The notes under the pieces were generated by a model, which saw only the letters and a list, made by a program, of their open reading frames with translations, was not told the origin of the DNA and searched no databases. Position numbers and translations under genes: made by a program. Of a stretch of 64,000 bases of DNA, positions 57,431 through 64,000 are shown piece by piece. This DNA is from Atriophallophorus winterbourni (lineage: Eukaryota; Platyhelminthes; Trematoda; Plagiorchiida; Microphallidae). The DNA lies in NCBI GenBank assembly GCA_013407085.1, contig JACCGJ010000328.1, positions 10,795-74,794 on the forward strand, read 5' to 3'. How positions within the stretch are numbered: the stretch's first letter is position 1; every line of letters starts with the position of its first letter.

Positions 57431-60400
57431 GTGTTATTCGAAAAACTGCTTACCGCTGAATAATTACGATTAATCCCGATAACATCGAATCCCATTATGT
57501 TAAATGACCACTTGCTAATTGAAAACACTTGAAGTTAATCTCATTAAAACTTCAGATTGCTGAATCAATATTTCGTTTTTTTATTGTTTCGAAACCAATA
57601 AGTAGGCTTCTGACTAATGTCGAATTGCAGGATTTGCATAAAAATTTTAATTTGTAATATTATCTAGCATGTAGCATGTGTGAATTTTTTCATGGAGATT
57701 TATCTAGGTTCAGCCTGGAAATAATCGTGGATGCATTTTGGATATTAACAACGATTCTAACTGTGAAATATTGAAAGAATATAAATGAAAATCGTTATAG
57801 AATTATTTGATTTAGTATTTATCACAAATTAACTTTCAGCCGAACTAAATAATTTGTCAATAATTATATTTTCACTACTGCGATACAAACAAATTATTAT
57901 TTTACTGGTTTTTAATATTTTGATAGAAAATATTCTTAATTGTGAGATCGTCCGTATTGGTGTGGAATGACTAACATTCTCTTTTTACTAATTAAACCTG
58001 AACTTTACTTGACACATCCTAGCATCTTTCTTGAAGGTTCCGTTATAAATGAACATGGAACAAATATGTGTAATAAATTTCCAAATTTGTCGAGATGAGT
58101 TGCAGCACGGAGGTCATTCGAGTTCCGAGAATTTCAACTTGAAATTTTTCCTGGAACAATCAACGTGTAATGGGAAATAAACTGAGTTTTGCCACGTATT
58201 AACGCGGAATATCACAAAATAATGGTACACAGAGACGGTATTTTGTAAAATTGTCTTGGGACTGATCGATAGTTTATAGGAATGATCGACAGTGCCAGGA
58301 GGGCTTAAATTGTTCTTTTTAGAGACGTAAATGTTAAATAGCATCTTTTACAACCAAATTACATAAACTTTAATCATAGTGCCATAGATGTAGAGGTATT
58401 AATTGTGCATTCTTCTGTTAACGAATAAATACTATTTCAATTTATGGCAGACGAATAAGCCACGGATATAATTAAACCAATTTAAGCAGTGCAGTGGACC
58501 TTCATATACGTGGTATCGACGAATAGAAAGACTTAATAACAGAAGGGGTGAAACTGAACGTAATTAAAATAATTCGTTCCTGCTATCCTGGGAGCGCATA
58601 ATCTCTTTAATCCAGTCTGGATTTTATGTCTCCGCTTTCTACCTATTCACTCGATGTCAAATATTCTGATGTCCTAATATTGGTTGTCGCCACAATATGA
58701 CATAAAATTAAATTTGCATATTGAGATGAATGTTAATGTTCCTTTTGTAACATTATCTACGTAACACGATAGCGGATATTCTTCATAGCTTGATCATTAT
58801 TAATAATTTATCGGTCATTCCAAATCAGGGTTCGGTTTATCAAGGAAACATTTTATGCTTCATAGACAACACAGGCTTGACTCAAGTATGGCGCATCAAT
58901 TTGCTTGTGCCGGCATAGACCTTTATCCAGAGTTTTCAATACTTCAGAACGATTTTTTATTTAACCATTATTCGCCTTTCGGAAACTGCAGACTGGCAGT
59001 TGTCTGATGGCAATTGTGAGCTGCTACTCAATATGTTATCTGAAGAAAATATTCCTTAGAGTGTATTTCTAATTTGTTTTTTGTATAAGTATAGGATTCA
59101 GCAAGCCACTCTGGACCACTTATTATCAGCTCCATATGAGATTTTATGCTCATCTTTTTCTCTTGGTAAAAGTGGAAATTCTTGACAGCTATTCACAACA
59201 CAGTCCGAAAATGATGGGCCTTCTGGTGAGCAAATCATTTAATTCGGTGATTTAGAAGTAAAAAATGTATTCAAAATTATTTTATGGATTTAATTAGATC
59301 AAATAGACATTTGCTTGTTCCAGGACACCGCATTTTTTATTATAAATTGCACTATCTTGTCGAGAGTGTGTATGAAGATAAATGCTTGTACACATCGCGT
59401 CAGCTGTTAAACAGTAGACAACCTTTATTTTGACCACATACACTGGGTTACATTACTCATTATCAGCATTTATTTTCAATGACAAATACTCAATTGTACC
59501 AATATAACTAGACATTTTTAGCTGCGGGCGTGACATAAGATGTCTTTTAATAAAATGCTATACAAAAGGTCGTCAAGGTCTCAAGTTAATTGATTATTAT
59601 TCGTGAGCAGCCGATATTTTGGTCAGAACAATTTTGTCAGCGTAATCCAACAGATGTTTGAGATCCGGCTAAGTTGCAAAATTAAATCCATTAATACACA
59701 GTAAGAACATCACCGGGGAAAGCTCTAAACTCAAAGTGCTGAGGGAACCAAGACTCTTAAAACCATAGTACTAATCTATGAGCTAAAAATGGCAATATCG
59801 ACGCATACTTTATTCAGCAAACAACTATCCATTTAGGTACGATGCAATTGCTATGAAGTGTCTGTTGATTAGCCGGTTATTGTAATGATTCATGTGTTCA
59901 CAATCTTTAGTAAAACAAAGTAAATGTAATCGATCGGAGCAACCTGTATATATGAATTACCACTATTGCTCTCGTAGAGGAGGACTTTCAAATGCAAGAT
60001 ATACTTTCGTGATCCAGGCTCAAATTTCTCGGAATAGTCTACCATTTGTTTCGCATTACCCTTCAAGACTGGAGATAGTGTTTGCGTGACCACTCGAAAA
60101 ATTAAATGTTAAAAGAGACGCTGCTGCATTGAACATCGATTTGATTATTTCTGTTTTTCAGTATTTCTCCAAACTTCCGATACTCATGAAGAGTTGGCAA
60201 AATTTTTCAACCAAAATCAGTGATACGTGCTAATTAGCTAGGCTGAATCGTGGGAAACTTGAAAGCGACGTATATAATAAAGTCAATATGTTGAAGTTTA
60301 ATAGAATCATTTTACAATGAGAGCAAAGGGTGTTCCATTCGGTATTTCACAACAAAAACTACAATCTGCTAATAGGTTCTTAACGCATAAGTGCGGGCGG

Positions 60401-63400
60401 TCTTCTTGAACTGGTGAAACTTGACGAGGAATCGCATCTTGGAATATCTCTCAGTAGTCCGCGTCATCCAGATTAGCTGGTATCGAGTTATTTACCTTAC
60501 TGAAGCACATTCACTGAGACGTTACTATATTTTTTGCAATCAACCACAAAGTCTAACTAATCACAATGAATTTAGCACTCATTCATCGCAAGTCATCGAA
60601 TTTTTATATTAATATAACGCATTAAGTCACATATTTAGCATTCGAACTCTTGTTTTCCCAATTATGTGTTTTCTGAATATTTATATAGTTTAATTTGAGT
60701 GCTTGCTTTGTTTTTATACACATCCTATGGTTATTGGTAATCTTGATGAATTTAAGACCACTAAAAACATTGAATTAGCTTGAATAACCGCGTTTTCCAT
60801 TAAAGGCAGAATGTCGTGTCGCGTAAATAATGTCTTTTCTGTTGTTGATGTTTCAGCATCCGCAATGCGTGAGATGATGAACGTCGGATTTATAAGTTAA
60901 ACTGTCTTCTAGCTATCTATAATTTTCAAAACGGAGAGCCACTGCGGTTTGCGGAAAATAAAAAAGTGCAACCACAATGTTTCAGGAAGACAGTGGTGTA
61001 ATGATCGGCAATTTGTGATGAGCTCTTCGCGTTGATTTCTAATTTCCAACATAGTCTGCTATACCAGGTTTATACTTCCTGCCATCATCCGACCCTAGTA
61101 TGGACTGAGTTCAACAATTCACATTGGCTTAGAAAAAGCAGTGATACTTCGTCCATCAACGATGCTTCATAATTGATGCGTGTTGATCTAGGTCAAGCGA
61201 TCAATATTTCGGGGACCTGGTTGACATTTAATAAATTATTTGTTTATTCAATTGTTGGATTGCAAAATTTACTGCATTCGTGCGGTGCCAAACATGTTGA
61301 GCACAGTTTATTTATATTATTTATTGTGCAACTGTGATTGAGACGAAAGAAGAACTATATCATTTGTAATGTTTAAGTGGTGAAATTTCGAATGTTTGAT
61401 TATTTTCGCGGCATAATCAATAACAAAAATCTAAAGGTTGAGGATAGTTTCGGAAGCTGAAATTGTTTATAGTAATTAGTATCGATTGCACTCAGTGGGA
61501 AATCCCAATTATGGACTGATGTTTTCATACGTGTGCCTTATTAGATTTTTCGTTCACTTCACTGCTTTCGTAAATATTTCTAGAATGAACTATATATACT
61601 ATATGCCGAATTATTTCACCCTGTGTAAATCCATTTATAACTGGGTTAGAAACTGTTCTTCACCCTCATCAATTAGAAACAAAAAGATATTGAAAATTGA
61701 AACAGTATATAAGGATTAACAGCCACCGTAAATTGAAAAAACGAACATTCAATGTTCCCGGATTTATCGCTGTTTATTGTGGGGGAAATTGGTCCATATA
61801 TGCAGTCTGCTTTCGGTACATAATAGAAAGCCGCAATAAGGATTGTAGACCATGGCCAGAGTGCACCTTATTTACTAGGGGCTGCCTAGGTTGAATCGCA
61901 TCGTAGCCGTTTAATAAGATGAGAAGAAATCTTCCATCATTAAAATCAGTATCGCGTGCACAGCTCTAGCTTATTAGTTCTGTTCATTCCAAAATGTATC
62001 TGCTGCTTGAGTTCACATGTTATCCACCGAATTGGAACGAAGTGTTCGCCCATTGATGCACTGAGATGTGTGCCAGTACATTTTGCATATAGAGAACTAT
62101 ATGTAGCTTATGCATTACTTGTGTTCCACGACGCTATTGAAATCATAGAAAAACTAAGACAACGCTGCTCTCACAAGAGTGGTCATCTTGCCTGCTATAG
62201 GCAAGTCAAAGTGACCCTAGTTATAATATTATCGCCAAAAATGGGCACGAAAATTGATCCGAACGAAATGAAATGATCAAAAATATAGTGTTAATATAAA
62301 CCGGGTAATCTTTCACATTTCCTTGGATTTTTCTACGGGTTTAACTAGTTATTTGAGCTCAATAGACAAACTTTTGTTTTAAAAAGCATAATCCAACAAT
62401 GCCGGGGTGACATTAGCAAATCACAAACAGAATAACATTCTAATGACCTACACTGCTCTTCTTTGCTGAACCTATTAGAAACACCCGATTTGAAATCAAA
62501 CATATATCGTAATAATCGGAGTTATATATTTAAATTAGCATCTTTCCTAGGGTTTTCTTTATCCAGTCGAAAATGTGCCTTATATCGCCCACAATGTTAC
62601 CACAAATAGATTTAATTTGTCTTGGTTAAACGCAATTTAACATTAAAGCACATGCAGATCATGACCCCAATGTTCCTGCCTGATGAATGCAACCAGCACG
62701 AAACCGGTCTTAGGGTGTTTGTGATAGAAATGCCTGCAAAAGCACTTTTTTGAAATTAAAAGTAGTTTGCTCTATTTGAGAAATACTGCAAATTAAAACT
62801 TAATTAGATCCAGGTTTGAGATGAATAAAAATGTGCATCAAAAGTTTGCATTTAATACTTCGTGTCTCCTATATTCGAAGCCGGTAATTTAAACTCTAAA
62901 CTATTCAACTCTTCGTTATGCAAACATGGATTAGTATAAAACTATACATTTAACATAAGATAAGTATACTTCAATTTTTCTTGGGTATAAAAATCCAACC
63001 GCACGTATGTACTGTTATATTCTAATACTACAGTATCCAGCAAAACTTTCACAATTTGTGTCCCAAGTTTGCGAAATTTTGTGAAACCCTAGATCCACCT
63101 GTTGAAACATCTTAGCTGCTATCTCACGCGCTTCAAGGAACACGAGGACCATACCTAAATTGTGAACAAATAATCTGGCATCCAAAATGATAAACCACAA
63201 TAATTCCAAAAACATTGATTGTAAATTATTCATTTCTCCGTATCTACTTCTAATTGTTTCATCCAAAATTACTTTAAAGTTGATGTTAAATATTTCAAGT
63301 TTGATTAATTTTTATTCAGGTTACAAATTTCTGTTCAGACAAAACATTTGTCTGACTAAAAGTGAATAGAAAACAATTTTAGGCGCTGCGTTTGAAAAAC

Positions 63401-64000
63401 GAGACGGGTAATTTAACGAATGATGACACTTCACCACTAATGAATTTTCGCAAATATTGAAATAGGTTGTTTCACCTGACAGTAGATAGGTAAAGTGTCT
63501 CACCTTTGGAAATTACTTTTCGTGTTAGTCATTTTCATTGAAAATATCACGCTTATTTCAGAGTGCGTGTGATTTAAAAGATTCCAAATATGTTTTTTTC
63601 ATTTCAAAGCTAATTCAGTGTGAACGTTTGGACAAACCGTAAAACGGAAAATGTTAATTAATCCAATGTGTCTTCTTGGATACTTTCTATTTTTGTTTGT
63701 TCATCTTTTAAAAGATAAAAATCAGTGAAAAGTTCCAAATTAAAATGTGTTGTTGGTTATAACGCTTCGCAAATGCAAGAGAACACTAATAAAACGAAGT
63801 CGATTTTGACATAATTCGAGAAAAAGTAAGAAAATCGAATTAATATTTTTCTGCAGGGGTTCTATAAAAATGATGTTATATTCGATGGATAATACTTTTT
63901 GAAGTCGTTTTTCGTAATGCAAATTACCTAGAAAGCGCAATGATTGAAATCTTTCGTATTATAACTAAATATAATATTTAGTTAGATTACACAATGTGTT
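57431..64000. other. AT-rich non-coding stretch to the window end
   Basis: Only the family A hammerhead copy at 62630-62755 is recognisable. The frame at 61956-62276 has no known motif. Confidence 0.4.
62630..62755 (+). mobile_element. Hammerhead retroposon family A, plus copy with complete core
   Basis: CTGATGA (62680-62686), a TGC/GCA stem with loop AACCA, GAAA (62700-62703) and CCGGTC (62704-62709). The closing pair of stem II is A opposite C instead of G-C, and stem I pairs only weakly. The trailing GTGATAGAAATGCCTGCAAA is the family signature. Confidence 0.7.

Noticed and set aside
1..64000. CRISPR arrays, operons or bacterial terminators
   Set aside because: No regularly spaced direct repeats with unique spacers and no bacterial gene organisation; the DNA is eukaryotic.
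1..64000. tRNA or rRNA genes
   Set aside because: No cloverleaf or rRNA stretch recognised by eye; the B-box-like motifs all lie in the ribozyme repeats. A tRNAscan run would be decisive.

Overview
This window is AT-rich animal DNA with long introns, GT-AG splice sites and many decayed retroelements. It shows no operons or bacterial-style gene packing. The repeats are CR1-like, R2-like and RTE-like non-LTR retrotransposons, a Penelope-like GIY-YIG fragment, and short retroposons carrying hammerhead ribozymes. That mix fits a parasitic flatworm, probably a trematode and possibly a schistosomatid; the organism is an inference.

I can support two host genes, both on the minus strand. The first (3058-5563) is a complete two-exon gene for a secreted protein of 386 residues: signal peptide, Thr-rich linker, C-type-lectin-like domain split across the intron, and a mucin-like acidic tail. 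The second (21528 to about 29363 or beyond) looks like a kinase-less TGF-beta-family pseudoreceptor of the BAMBI type. It has a ten-cysteine three-finger ectodomain exon, a membrane exon and a long cytoplasmic tail exon. Two further exons, placed by splice signal and reading phase, are less certain, and the first coding exon was not found.

Most other recognisable sequence is mobile. There are CR1-like pieces at 6.5-7.9, 12.5-14.0 and 52.9-53.8 kb; a Penelope-like piece at 14.1-14.5 kb; an R2-like element at 15.0-17.8 kb; and an RTE-like family at 9.1, 19.0-20.0, 21.1, 25.8-26.5, 34.6-35.2, 36.6-40.3, 50.0-50.4 and 56.9-57.4 kb. Two of the RTE-like insertions have clear 13-14 bp target-site duplications.

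The most interesting content is a dispersed short repeat in two subfamilies, A and B. Its conserved centre folds as a hammerhead self-cleaving ribozyme: CTGATGA, a stem-loop, GAAA, then a self-complementary ACCGGT stem III and a GTC or GTA cleavage site. About 15 ribozyme-bearing or ribozyme-remnant copies occur on both strands. Units are about 213-245 bp and several stand head-to-tail. One array lies inside the R2-like element between two identical 16-bp target-site duplications, so a multimer appears to have been inserted as a single event. This resembles the Schistosoma Sm-alpha hammerhead retroposons, but I could not test identity with any database. A separate near-perfect palindrome with 85-nt arms lies directly against one of these arrays (52160-52351).

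The rest, notably most of 40-64 kb, is AT-rich non-coding sequence in which I see only microsatellites and repeat remnants.
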